64,000 nt of DNA from contig CBDDAA010000004.1 of assembly GCA_965224675.1 (NCBI GenBank), forward strand, positions 3,162,001-3,226,000. Direction: 5' to 3'. The notes below the pieces were generated by a model. It saw only the letters and a list, made by a program, of their open reading frames with translations, searched no databases and was not told the DNA's origin. Made by a program: the position numbers and the translations under genes. This document shows positions 45,476 through 54,590 of the stretch, in pieces; the stretch's first letter is position 1; each line of letters begins with the position of its first letter. The DNA is from UBA7957 sp965224675 (GTDB lineage: Bacteria; Pseudomonadota; Gammaproteobacteria; Granulosicoccales; Granulosicoccaceae).

Positions 45476-46897
45476 TCATACAGGGGCACACAGTTTTTTA
45501 ATAAACACGTGAAATTCCAAGAAGATCGCCACCCCTATATAAACAAGCGAAGTGCCCACCACACCTGCGATAAGAGAGAAATCCAGGAAATAAGCCAAAG
45601 CGCAGAACAGGCCACTGGATAAACAAATATACAAAAGCTGCTTGAGTCCGGCTTTCAACAATACCTTATCAAGTGTTGCGCTTACACCATTGACTATCAC
45701 TACAAAAACAATCAGTTCAGCAGCTAATAGAATAAGTGAAACACCAAATTCTGAAAACAGCATTTTTGTCAGCTTTAGCGGAAGTACAAAAGTAATCAAT
45801 ACAACTGCTATCGCCAAACTGTATGCGATAATTGATCGGGCTTGCCTATTGTTAACCCTCAAGTAAACAGAGAAAGCATGATTTGCAAACCGAAGCGGTA
45901 TTAACATTGCTAAAATCAATATCATCTCATTAAAATGAATATACTTTTCAGGAAAATAGCTTGTAGCAAATTGAGGTGCGTACAGACCAAACAAATACAA
46001 TGCTGGCAAACTGATAAATAGGCAAACTAGCAGGTAGCCCGTCGCCGTACCACCTATATTACTTTTGTTTTTTAATAATAACGGATGAAAGACCTGGTCC
46101 AGTATCACAGAAACACTGGTCGCAGCGAAATAAAATGAGATAACCAGGTTATAACTGCCAACTGTTTGTAAACCATAACTATAATACATAGCGGTGGAAG
46201 ACAACACAGGCAAAAGCGTCATTAATATAGGCACCAGGTTAAACGGAACCGAAGCCCTCATTGATAAAAACAGAAACGCCAATCGGATCGATGAAATCGT
46301 TAACATCCGATAGAAGCGTAGTACGATAATATGTAGAATAAACAACATCAGGAAAGACGCTACGTACCAGACACCGAGTGTAATTATGTCCTGTTTATGC
46401 CAAGCCAACATAAATAAGCCAACATTAACCAATAAGGCGGTGGCCATGACTAACTGTGATTGAACAACTATTTTATCTGCAGCACGCAGCGCGCCTTGTG
46501 CGATATTATTCAGAGCAGTAAAAATTGCAGAAATCCCACACAAAATATAGAACGCCGATCCTGGCCCGGTAGAGCCAGCTTCTATAACCAGGTAGTAAAT
46601 CAGCCATAGAGCAATCAGACCCAGAAAAATACTGAGTATCAAGAAATGATATAGGTGAATCGCTTTTTCGTTATGGCTTAATGAAAAAGAACGGTTGACA
46701 AACATATTTGCCAACCCGGAACCGGCAAACAGTATAATCAGAAGAGACCAGAATATACCAGTGGTTAGCTGTCCATAGTCTATAACAGGCAAAAAATAAG
46801 CGAGTGATATGGTCGTCAATCCGGAGACTAACCGAAGCAAAAAACCCGCACTAAGCATCCAGCTGAGGGTTTTAAATACACTGATGGACCGAGTCAC
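45476..46897 (-). CDS. polysaccharide/lipid-linked sugar flippase (MOP superfamily)
   Basis: A 473-residue polytopic membrane protein with about 12-14 hydrophobic helices spread along the whole length, for example WMLSAGFLLRLVSGLTTISL, LLIILFAGSGLANMFVNRSF and the C-terminal LLYICLSSGLFCALAYFLDF. Topology and sequence flavour match Wzx/RfbX flippases that move undecaprenyl-linked glycans across the inner membrane. It is the last gene of the minus-strand glycan operon, seven bases after the isomerase gene, and converges with the ABC-like gene 20 bases away. Confidence 0.8.
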   Translation of the reverse strand: MTRSISVFKTLSWMLSAGFLLRLVSGLTTISLAYFLPVIDYGQLTTGIFWSLLIILFAGSGLANMFVNRSFSLSHNEKAIHLYHFLILSIFLGLIALWLIYYLVIEAGSTGPGSAFYILCGISAIFTALNNIAQGALRAADKIVVQSQLVMATALLVNVGLFMLAWHKQDIITLGVWYVASFLMLFILHIIVLRFYRMLTISSIRLAFLFLSMRASVPFNLVPILMTLLPVLSSTAMYYSYGLQTVGSYNLVISFYFAATSVSVILDQVFHPLLLKNKSNIGGTATGYLLVCLFISLPALYLFGLYAPQFATSYFPEKYIHFNEMILILAMLIPLRFANHAFSVYLRVNNRQARSIIAYSLAIAVVLITFVLPLKLTKMLFSEFGVSLILLAAELIVFVVIVNGVSATLDKVLLKAGLKQLLYICLSSGLFCALAYFLDFSLIAGVVGTSLVYIGVAIFLEFHVFIKKLCAPV

Positions 46898-46903
46898 CGT
46901 TGC

Positions 46904-47749
46904 TCAGGATCTTATGAAGGCTACAGGTTTTCTGTACACTGCCTTCGCATAATCTATTGCATCAACGATTTGCTTCTGGGTATTCGTTGCGGCCCGCATT
47001 TCTATTGACAGCCAGCCCTGATAGTTAATTTCGCATAAAGCCCTCGCACATAGACCATGGTTGCAATTCTCATTCTCACTATCAATCCCCACCGCCAGTA
47101 AGTCCGGCTCACTGATATGAAAGTGATTAATTTTATTTTTTGCCAATCTTATGGCAACAGCAGGATCTTCATTTGAAAGACGCAATGCCGCAGCATCAAC
47201 ATGCAAACCAAAACCGGGACTGTCTACCATAGAAACCAGTTCCAATGCTTCTGGGACTGTATTGATAAAGTCGCAATTATAATAGCCAGGATTTGGTTCG
47301 ATGCAAATTTTCGTGCCACAATCAAAGGCAATAGCACCTAATTTTAGAAAAAACTGTTGCGCTGTAGCCATCGCGTTCTCTATTGGCATTGTCTTTCTTT
47401 GGCGTTGATTTGGCGAACCAAAGACAAGTGTTTTTGCACCGAGTACACCACCAATCTGAATAATTCTTGTTAGATAACCGGCCATGGCATCCCTGCTTTG
47501 TTTACTGCCGAACAACTCGAAAGCAGGTGCGCCATATAGCAGTGCCTGCATTGCACATATACTCATTCCGTGACTTTTCCAAAAATCGCGATACCTCGCC
47601 GCTTCCGATAATGATGCCACTGTGGTCGCCCCTATTCTCGCAGGCGCCACCTCCACTGCTCGTATATCGTGACGTGACAAAAGTTTTGCCGTCTCAACTT
47701 CCTGCTCCTGAGTCCATGCGATATTTGATATTGCAATGCGCTTAAACAT
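46904..47749 (-). CDS. sugar phosphate isomerase/epimerase-like TIM barrel
   Basis: A 281-residue xylose-isomerase-like TIM-barrel protein. Metal-site strands are visible in KICIEPNPGYYNCDFI, GFGLHVDAAAL, INHFHISEPDLLAV and GWLSIEMRA, giving the Glu/Asp/His/Glu set typical of the family. The ATG at 47749 overlaps the end of the upstream reductase gene by eight bases. It probably converts a sugar or sugar-phosphate intermediate in the glycan pathway; the substrate cannot be read from sequence. Confidence 0.82.
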   Translation of the reverse strand: MFKRIAISNIAWTQEQEVETAKLLSRHDIRAVEVAPARIGATTVASLSEAARYRDFWKSHGMSICAMQALLYGAPAFELFGSKQSRDAMAGYLTRIIQIGGVLGAKTLVFGSPNQRQRKTMPIENAMATAQQFFLKLGAIAFDCGTKICIEPNPGYYNCDFINTVPEALELVSMVDSPGFGLHVDAAALRLSNEDPAVAIRLAKNKINHFHISEPDLLAVGIDSENENCNHGLCARALCEINYQGWLSIEMRAATNTQKQIVDAIDYAKAVYRKPVAFIRS

Positions 47750-48518
47750 CAGACCGCCAGGCACTCACAAAGTCTGATAAATCTTCCAGACACTGTTCTG
47801 CGCTATAGAAATACCCGGGTTGATGCATGTCGTTTCGTGAATGAATAGATTTTACGTCGTAGTGAATCGGTTGACTAACAACGTGTTTTGAACTCCTATC
47901 ATTTATGCATATTGCAGCAACATCCGCTACGGATACAGGCTCTACAGTCAGGTTACACAGATGGATATTTTGCCCATATAGAAGCGCAATGTCTTTGCTC
48001 AATAAATTTAGATTGTAGAACTGATAGGTACAACGTGTATCAATTTTATCTATCTGATTGTTTGTCAGGTAGTCGTAGATAATATTCTTTTTCAGGCCCG
48101 TTCCAAACACGCCTGGTAAGCGTATTATTGTTGTATCAAACAACTCGCTTACAGCGCATTCAAGCATCAATCGATGACGCCCGTAGGGATGACAATCCAA
48201 TGGATTTATCGCTGTTTCTTCGTCAACATTTAGCGGATCGGGATAAACATCCACGGTAGAAATAAGTATTACATCTCTGGCTCTGACTTCTTTGAGGTTA
48301 CTAATCAGGTACTCTATATTTGCGAGATCTTGTTGACTGTTTTTGTTCGCTTTCCACTTTTGTGCAGGCGCGGCAGCGATAGTCAGGCTATCAAAGGTTT
48401 CACCCCTTATATTTTGTATGTTAGATGAATTATATAATTCACTAAATTTCTGCGTTTGCAGCAGTGTGCTTCCAATCAATCCGCTATAACCCAGTAATGC
48501 TGTTCTTTTTGTTGACAT
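47742..48518 (-). CDS. NAD(P)-dependent sugar epimerase/reductase-like protein
   Basis: A 258-residue Rossmann-fold protein of the extended short-chain dehydrogenase family. The nucleotide-binding glycine motif is ALLGYSGLIGSTLLQ; the strand ARDVILISTVDVYPDP precedes the active-site segment PYGRHRLMLE, where the usual YxxxK reads YGRHR, so the catalytic lysine is an arginine. RLPGVFGTGLKKNI follows as in dTDP-4-dehydrorhamnose reductase-like proteins. It may be a reductase/epimerase for nucleotide sugars with altered chemistry. It lies 25 bases after the glycosyltransferase gene. Confidence 0.78.
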   Translation of the reverse strand: MSTKRTALLGYSGLIGSTLLQTQKFSELYNSSNIQNIRGETFDSLTIAAAPAQKWKANKNSQQDLANIEYLISNLKEVRARDVILISTVDVYPDPLNVDEETAINPLDCHPYGRHRLMLECAVSELFDTTIIRLPGVFGTGLKKNIIYDYLTNNQIDKIDTRCTYQFYNLNLLSKDIALLYGQNIHLCNLTVEPVSVADVAAICINDRSSKHVVSQPIHYDVKSIHSRNDMHQPGYFYSAEQCLEDLSDFVSAWRSDV

Positions 48519-48543
48519 ATTGCTAAACCTGAAGCCGTTAACG

Positions 48544-49338
48544 CTATGGATTGTAGTGACCAGTAATCACACGAAAAAGTTTTATAAGCACTTTAATGTT
48601 TCCCCTTATCGGTGTGATTTTAGTCGGTGTTTTTCCCACTTTTGGGTAAACCCGGGAAACGGGTACCTCTATTGTCGAATAGCCTTTTTTAGCTGCGCGA
48701 ATTGCAAGATAATAATGCAATTCATAGCCTGTAAACAGTCGCCTGAGTGGTGCGATGTCATGGGATGTCATCAACTGCCGACTGTAAGCTCTAAAACCAT
48801 TGGTCGTGTCAGTATAGCGTCGCGCGGCGGCCAGGCTTATCAGAGGCGCATGAATCAGCTTAATTGCCAGCGTTCTTGATATTGGTGTATTCATCGCCAC
48901 ACCTTGGGCAATAAATCGAGAACCCTGAATATGATCGAAACCTGCATCCAATGCCTGTATAAATCGTAACACTTGTGTAGGATCATCTTTGTTGTTGCCA
49001 TCCATAACAACCAAACCACCATAACCTTCCCTTAATGCATAATGCATTGCCATTCTAATTTGCGTACCCAACGCTCCCTTTTCATCTTTAGTCAGTAGCA
49101 CTCTGACACCACAATCCTTTAATAATGTTTCGTCTAACGATGAATCTGTACTGCCACCATCAGCAATCAAAACATCTATTAAGGTTGTTATACTTCGACA
49201 TTTTTTTAACTGACGCTGAATTCTCTCTCCCTCATTCAGAACAAATATGCCAAGGCAGTACTTGGTACGTTTTTCTGTAAATTCATGTATATTATAGCGC
49301 GGAATATCTTTTCTATCAGGCATAATCGTTGGTCTCAA
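48544..49338 (-). CDS. family 2 glycosyltransferase (polyprenyl-phosphate sugar transferase-like)
   Basis: A 264-residue cytoplasmic GT-A fold enzyme. The nucleotide-sugar motif is VLIADGGSTDSSLDE, the metal-binding motif GGLVVMDGNNKDDP, and a later TNGFRAYSRQL matches dolichol/polyprenyl-phosphate sugar transferases. There is no membrane helix. It overlaps the end of the other glycosyltransferase gene by 23 bases, so an ATG five codons downstream (MPDRKDIPRY) could be the true start. It probably adds a sugar to a lipid carrier or to the growing glycan. Confidence 0.85.
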   Translation of the reverse strand: MRPTIMPDRKDIPRYNIHEFTEKRTKYCLGIFVLNEGERIQRQLKKCRSITTLIDVLIADGGSTDSSLDETLLKDCGVRVLLTKDEKGALGTQIRMAMHYALREGYGGLVVMDGNNKDDPTQVLRFIQALDAGFDHIQGSRFIAQGVAMNTPISRTLAIKLIHAPLISLAAARRYTDTTNGFRAYSRQLMTSHDIAPLRRLFTGYELHYYLAIRAAKKGYSTIEVPVSRVYPKVGKTPTKITPIRGNIKVLIKLFRVITGHYNP

Positions 49339-50311
49339 CGATGATATTAAGTTGTTCCTTGTTCAGCATGGTTGGACTGCGCTTGTCATACTGAATATCA
49401 TAAGAAACTTTATTTTGAATCAGAATAAGCGTGCGCAAAGTGTACTCACTTAAAACGCTGAGCAGTAAACACAAAAACCAAACCGCAAACGACATGCAAA
49501 CCACATAATTGCTTAAAGCCGTGTCACTGTCTGAAAGAATAATAAGCGTTGTAAGTAAGTAGAAAGAGAATATTCCAAAAAAAACAGCTAATGACAATAT
49601 GAAGAACCGGACAATTTTTAAAGGATGGGTGGTATTGAGCACAATGGTGGATACCCCTCCTGAAACCGCATTCCTGACAGTGCGTTTTGTCCGATAGTTC
49701 GTCACCCCTATACTGGTATGGGGGTAATAAGAAACATGCAGCTTGTTTTTTGTATAAAGATATTTCCCTGGCCACTGCCGCTCACTACTCTGCTTGTATC
49801 TTGTAATAGCGGCCCTACTCAAACAGCTCAAATAGGTTCTGTAACGAGGGATATTCATGTTTGCAAATCTTTGCACATACCAATAGTAAAGGTTACTAAG
49901 TAGTGCCGGAAAACCGCGCCTGGTTTGCTTCTGTTTATCAATTCCATAAGTAATATCGGCTTTCCCAATGCAGTGCCGAAGTATTTTTGGAATCTCCTCA
50001 ACCGGATCTTCATCGGGATGGAATACAACCAGGTAGTCACCAATCGAATTTTCGATTCCGATTGATGCCGCAGTTTCAACACCATATTTAGCTGCAAGCC
50101 GGATAAGGCGAACATTATCATACAAATTCTGTATTTCATTTAGAATGGACTCAAACGCGGGTTCGAGCTGATCATCAATAATAAGAATTTCATAATCATA
50201 AAACCGGCTTTTCATTAATACGGCCACTTGCTCGATTGAATATCGGGTATATTCCCTTAATTCACATACTGGAAGCACTATAGTGACAAAAACAGAACTA
50301 AGCATATTCAC
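49316..50311 (-). CDS. membrane-anchored family 2 glycosyltransferase
   Basis: A 331-residue glycosyltransferase with the GT-A domain in residues 1-220 (YEILIIDDQLEPAFESIL, YLVVFHPDEDPVEEIP) and two C-terminal membrane helices (FFILSLAVFFGIFSFYLLTT and ALSNYVVCMSFAVWFLCLLL). This is the layout of GtrB/ArnC-like enzymes that transfer sugars to undecaprenyl phosphate. It overlaps the FAD oxidoreductase gene by 14 bases upstream. Confidence 0.85.
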   Translation of the reverse strand: MNMLSSVFVTIVLPVCELREYTRYSIEQVAVLMKSRFYDYEILIIDDQLEPAFESILNEIQNLYDNVRLIRLAAKYGVETAASIGIENSIGDYLVVFHPDEDPVEEIPKILRHCIGKADITYGIDKQKQTRRGFPALLSNLYYWYVQRFANMNIPRYRTYLSCLSRAAITRYKQSSERQWPGKYLYTKNKLHVSYYPHTSIGVTNYRTKRTVRNAVSGGVSTIVLNTTHPLKIVRFFILSLAVFFGIFSFYLLTTLIILSDSDTALSNYVVCMSFAVWFLCLLLSVLSEYTLRTLILIQNKVSYDIQYDKRSPTMLNKEQLNIIVETNDYA

Positions 50312-51407
50312 TCACTCGATATTTGGTTTTCAGTTCAGATCTAATATCGTAAATGTTATCCAGCTTCCCGCCCAAAACCACATAAATATCTTTCGCACAT
50401 TTTTTAAATAAAATAGGTCGGCCATCATTTAGCGCATTTAGTGGCAAAGTTGTTTTAATCTCCCACAAAGAATCATGATATCGGGCTTGTGCTAAATCGG
50501 GCATAAATTTTGACGCATCAAGAATCATTTTGCGTTGATTACTACGCGGATGAGAATTGATTATTATTTTTGCTTCTGGCAAGTCCTGCGAGCCATCATC
50601 AATCCAGGAAAAATGGGGTGTATAGGAAACGTGCGACAAAGTGTTAAGAGTTTGAGCGGGAAAGGGTAACAACGAGAAAAATGCACCATCCATAACCGTC
50701 ACTGAAATATTTGGCAGTATATGTGAAGTATCAAAAAGTGGCATTTCGGTAAGTTCATGGCATAGCGTTATGGGCTTAAAACCGCTGCTCACCAGCAGTT
50801 TGTTAATGTTTGAATAGGTACAGATGTAAATACTCTCAAACCTTATTGAATGCTCGGACTCTTCTTTTTCTACATTCAGAATATAGGCCGCTTTTGCAGA
50901 TTTGATACTGATAACTCGTGTCGAAATACGCAATTCAACCGATGAATCGGATAACCTTGTCTGGACGTGATTTCGCAGATCTTCAATATTAAATGATGCT
51001 TCCTCCACCCTGTAAGCCCTCTCAATGCCATTTGGCAGATATTCAGTTTTCAGCTGTTTATCAACGATCAGGGGCGCACCAATCCGTAAACAATACTCCT
51101 CAAAATCACTGGCTGTAACTTTAGAATCATTTTTAGCAATAGCATAAATGGGGTCATAACCATTGCTAACAGCATCTGAAAATTCACGATAAAAAAGATT
51201 ATGGTTTCGTTGACAACTAATCCCGGTTGTAAGACTTCTGGGATAGTGGTACCCCATATGTATCCGCGCCTGATTATTATACGAGGCTCGTGACATTATC
51301 ACAGCTTCTGCCTCTATTAGAGCAACATGCTTAAAGTATTTGCTAAGCTCCAGTGCAACCATACAGCCGTAAAAGCCAGCACCTATTACTGCAACACTTG
51401 AGCGCAT
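50298..51407 (-). CDS. FAD-dependent oxidoreductase (D-amino-acid-oxidase fold)
   Basis: A 369-residue flavoprotein. The N-terminal Rossmann motif is SVAVIGAGFYGCMVALELSK with the acidic end of strand two in VALIEAE, and a second FAD contact is NQARIHMGYHYPRS. It resembles FAD-dependent oxidoreductases found in surface-polysaccharide clusters, but its substrate is unknown. It starts 38 bases after the ATP-grasp gene and overlaps the next glycosyltransferase gene. Confidence 0.82.
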   Translation of the reverse strand: MRSSVAVIGAGFYGCMVALELSKYFKHVALIEAEAVIMSRASYNNQARIHMGYHYPRSLTTGISCQRNHNLFYREFSDAVSNGYDPIYAIAKNDSKVTASDFEEYCLRIGAPLIVDKQLKTEYLPNGIERAYRVEEASFNIEDLRNHVQTRLSDSSVELRISTRVISIKSAKAAYILNVEKEESEHSIRFESIYICTYSNINKLLVSSGFKPITLCHELTEMPLFDTSHILPNISVTVMDGAFFSLLPFPAQTLNTLSHVSYTPHFSWIDDGSQDLPEAKIIINSHPRSNQRKMILDASKFMPDLAQARYHDSLWEIKTTLPLNALNDGRPILFKKCAKDIYVVLGGKLDNIYDIRSELKTKYRVSEYA

Positions 51408-51444
51408 ATTATATAACCTATGACATCTGCTTCAGAGAAGACTG

Positions 51445-52665
51445 TTATTTGTCATTTGCAACTCCACTTTTATCGCCGCTGTGATGACCAGCATCCAGTG
51501 CGAGAGAGCCGCTGATTAGCAGATTGAACAATCCCAAAAATGGTTCTACAAAACCAGGTAATGGATCCATCAAAGATAAATCATCAAATCTCAAATTTTT
51601 ATCAAACGGATTGAAACCATGGTTCAGGAATTCTCTGAACCTCCCTTGCAATAAAGATGTCAGTGCAGAAAGCACAAAAGGGTAAAACCAGATTGAACGA
51701 ATTTCAGTATTTTGTTCGCCTAATTGTTTTGCAGTTTCAATCTTGTTAAGAGCTATCAATTTTTGTGGAAAGTCCACACCAGCTTCAATCGCATTTTGAA
51801 TGGATCCCCAAAATCTTGGATTTACTTCGAGCAAATACGCAACATCGGTTTTTTTGTCTACGATAAAATCCATTTGCGCCACCCCATGCCAGGCAAGGTG
51901 AGAGAGTAACTTATTTCCAGCATTCAATGCTGTTTGATTGAGAGCACTTACGCGATCTATTGAATGAACACGTTGATATTTACGCCTGACCTCAAAGCCA
52001 ACTTGCGATCTAACCACACCGTGATCATAAAACAATGCCACCCCAATATCATAACCTGTGATGAAACGCTGTATAATTGGAACCTTGTCCAAATATTCAG
52101 GATTTTTGATCAGTAACTTCTCAAACGCCGCCGTCAACTGTCCAGATGTATTTACAATTGCCTGTCCCTCCCCTGCCTTACCGCCTCGTGGCTTAATGAT
52201 AACCGGATAGGGCAAACCATCCTTTATGTCGTCCAATGATTGTAAATTCTTCGGATACCAGGTTTGTGGTATTGCAATACCCAACTCATCTGCCAAGGCA
52301 GAAACTTTTCCCTTATCATTGAGAATTTCCATTAAATCATATTCAGAGAGCACTGTATTGAGGCCAGCGGTTCGCAGTTTATTCTGGTAACGGGCAACGA
52401 TTGCTGTCTCTGTGAATGTAGGCACAAGTAACGTCGCTCCACACTGCTTTGCCTTATGAATTAAATCGTCAATAAAGCCATCTGGATCAATAAAGGGATT
52501 TCGATATTTAAAGTGGCTTTTGTTATAGCGGGAAAATCGCCCCAGCGGCCAATCGATATGGTCTCCGGCAAAAACGTCAACACCGGCCTTTGCCAAACTG
52601 GTCATAACCGTGACCGCTATTCGATATCGTGAATAAGTGACAATTACAGCCTTGTGGGCAATCAT
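51445..52665 (-). CDS. ATP-grasp ligase of the glycan cluster
   Basis: A 406-residue carbamoyl-phosphate-synthase-like ATP-grasp protein. The pre-ATP-grasp domain begins KAVIVTYSRYRIAVTVMTSL; the ATP-binding lysine and loop are in PVIIKPRGGKAGEGQAIV; the metal-binding motif is VAYLLEVNPRFWGSIQNAIE. Such enzymes join a carboxylate to an amine. In a glycan operon it could add an amino acid to a sugar. I favour the ATG at 52665; an ATG at 52710 would overlap the upstream gene by 20 bases and add 15 residues. Confidence 0.82.
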   Translation of the reverse strand: MIAHKAVIVTYSRYRIAVTVMTSLAKAGVDVFAGDHIDWPLGRFSRYNKSHFKYRNPFIDPDGFIDDLIHKAKQCGATLLVPTFTETAIVARYQNKLRTAGLNTVLSEYDLMEILNDKGKVSALADELGIAIPQTWYPKNLQSLDDIKDGLPYPVIIKPRGGKAGEGQAIVNTSGQLTAAFEKLLIKNPEYLDKVPIIQRFITGYDIGVALFYDHGVVRSQVGFEVRRKYQRVHSIDRVSALNQTALNAGNKLLSHLAWHGVAQMDFIVDKKTDVAYLLEVNPRFWGSIQNAIEAGVDFPQKLIALNKIETAKQLGEQNTEIRSIWFYPFVLSALTSLLQGRFREFLNHGFNPFDKNLRFDDLSLMDPLPGFVEPFLGLFNLLISGSLALDAGHHSGDKSGVANDK

Positions 52666-52690
52666 CGCCACTGTGACTGCGTGTGATATC

Positions 52691-53344
52691 TCACGCTTTA
52701 TCCACCACATTAAGTCTTTTTAATCGTGTAATAAACCGGAACGGATAAAACAAGATGAATCCAGCAAGTACTAAATGCCCGGCAATAAATAAATAGGCTT
52801 CATTTTTTGTTGGATTATGACCGATACGAACCCGCATATGTGACACCCAATCCCACACCTCAGGGATTGGGTTAAACCGCCCTGGTTCGTGTGAATTCAC
52901 AATGAAAAATGCCAGATCTTCAATTCCTGACAGCATTATTACCAATAAAGAAAAAGACAGCCGCAGGGTGTTTTCAGTACTTCCACCTCCCAGCCGGTAG
53001 GACAGCGCAAGTGACAAAATAATGATCGGTACAAGAATCAGCGTATTGTAATAGATACCGCCCCCATCAGCGACAAACAACTCATAAAATAACCGTGGTA
53101 CGTAAACTACAAAAAACAGCAGAAAACAACAAACAATTGCGATTAAAGCAATATTGTGGGTTTGAAAAAAATGATAATCTAAAAGACTGATACTGATAGC
53201 TGCAAGAAAAAACGGCAGCAATTTAAGCAGGAATATGGCTAAACTTTTTACTTCTCTATCGTGAGGCAAATAGAGAATAATGTACATACCGAGTACAATC
53301 GCAAACAGTCCACAGGTAATCGATACATACATTTTATATTTCAT
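52691..53344 (-). CDS. six-helix membrane protein of unknown function
   Basis: A 217-residue polytopic protein with six clear hydrophobic segments: ITCGLFAIVLGMYIILYL, IFLLKLLPFFLAAISISLL, IALIAIVCCFLLFFVVYV, TLILVPIIILSLALSY, FSLLVIMLSGIEDLAFFIV and YLFIAGHLVLAGFILFYPF. Between helices 5 and 6 is a polar loop (PEVWDWVSHMRVRIGHNPTK). I do not recognise the family. It is the first gene of the glycan operon, 11 bases after sohB, and could be co-transcribed with it. Confidence 0.7.
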   Translation of the reverse strand: MKYKMYVSITCGLFAIVLGMYIILYLPHDREVKSLAIFLLKLLPFFLAAISISLLDYHFFQTHNIALIAIVCCFLLFFVVYVPRLFYELFVADGGGIYYNTLILVPIIILSLALSYRLGGGSTENTLRLSFSLLVIMLSGIEDLAFFIVNSHEPGRFNPIPEVWDWVSHMRVRIGHNPTKNEAYLFIAGHLVLAGFILFYPFRFITRLKRLNVVDKA

Positions 53345-53355
53345 AGTGAGATAAA

Positions 53356-54447
53356 CTAACTAAAATAGCGCATTTTCTGCAAACGACTCACCGCTTTCAT
53401 CATCACAGATTCCAACACACCCTCTATAGAAAACCCAAGTTTCTCCAACAACTTTTTCTTCATCTCAAACTTGACTTCGTAAACATCCGATTCCTCACAC
53501 AAGTCAACCAGGTATTCATCACTAGTCATTAGTTCATCGACCAGCTTATTATCCACGGCCTGTTGTCCTGACCAGGTCTCACCTGTAGCTATGGCGGTTA
53601 TGTCCAGATCCGGACGATGTTCTTCTACAAAACCCTTAAACTGAGCATGGATGGTTTCCAGGTCTTCAACAAACTTCTCTCGCCCCTTATCTGTATTTTC
53701 ACCAAAAATAGTCAGCGTTCGTTTGAACTCACCGGCAGTGAGCATTTCAAAATCAACATCATGTTTTTTCAGCAGGCGGTGAAAATTTGGAATTTGCGCA
53801 ACAACACCAATTGAACCCAAGACAGCAAAAGGTGCAGCCACAATTTTATTCGCGACACAGGCCATCATATAACCTCCACTGGCGGCTACTTTATCAACAC
53901 AGACAGTAAGCGGAATCTTCTGCTTCTTGATTCTATCCAGTTGGGAAGCGGCTAAACCATATGAAGTAACCATACCTCCTCCGCTTTCCAGTTTTACAAC
54001 CACTTCATCTTCAAGCTCCGCCATCGACAATATTGCAGTGATTTCCTTGCGTAACGGGGTGACTTCAGAGGCACGAATATCACCGTCAAAGTCAACCACA
54101 TAAACCCGTTTTTTACGCGGCTCAGCGATCACCGTTTTACCATCTCCACGCTGCTTGGACGCACGTTTTGCCGCTTGTTTATCTTTTTTGCGTTGCTCCT
54201 TCTTTTGTTTCTTTTCCAGTTTTAGTTCTTGTTTGAGGTCTTCAGGGTTAATGATCAGACTGCGCACAGCGTCTTTCATGCCGTCCAGATCATCGTTGAG
54301 TTTTGTTAGCCCGATTTCGCCCTTTTGAGCATCTTTTTTTGCATGACTGCCCATCGCAGTTGCTATTCCGACCAGTGCTATGATTGCAATGACAACCGTA
54401 AGGACTTTGGCCAGAAACAGGCCATAGTTGAGAAAAAAATCTGCCAC
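53356..54447 (-). CDS. sohB: inner-membrane serine peptidase SohB
   Basis: A 363-residue S49-family peptidase of the SppA/SohB type that degrades small membrane-associated peptides. One N-terminal membrane helix (FLAKVLTVVIAIIALVGIAT), a charged linker (KKQKKEQRKKDKQAAKRASK), then the protease domain with YVVDFDGDIRA. The nucleophile serine is in VDKVAASGGYMMACVANKIV, followed by GSIGVVAQIPN, and the partner lysine is likely in GEFKRTLTIFGENTDKG. Length matches SohB (about 350). It is on the same strand as the glycan operon, but 143 bases from rlmL upstream. Confidence 0.92.
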   Translation of the reverse strand: MADFFLNYGLFLAKVLTVVIAIIALVGIATAMGSHAKKDAQKGEIGLTKLNDDLDGMKDAVRSLIINPEDLKQELKLEKKQKKEQRKKDKQAAKRASKQRGDGKTVIAEPRKKRVYVVDFDGDIRASEVTPLRKEITAILSMAELEDEVVVKLESGGGMVTSYGLAASQLDRIKKQKIPLTVCVDKVAASGGYMMACVANKIVAAPFAVLGSIGVVAQIPNFHRLLKKHDVDFEMLTAGEFKRTLTIFGENTDKGREKFVEDLETIHAQFKGFVEEHRPDLDITAIATGETWSGQQAVDNKLVDELMTSDEYLVDLCEESDVYEVKFEMKKKLLEKLGFSIEGVLESVMMKAVSRLQKMRYFS

Positions 54448-54590
54448 TTAAATCTCCAGAGTTCGCCGAGGCGGGTTTAGTACAACATCAATTCAATTGA
54501 TGACGTGAGTTATTGTGCAAAAAAAGTCTAATGTGTTATGTCATGATGATCAATTCGCCCGGATAAAATATTGCCGGTTCCTCATGCTTG

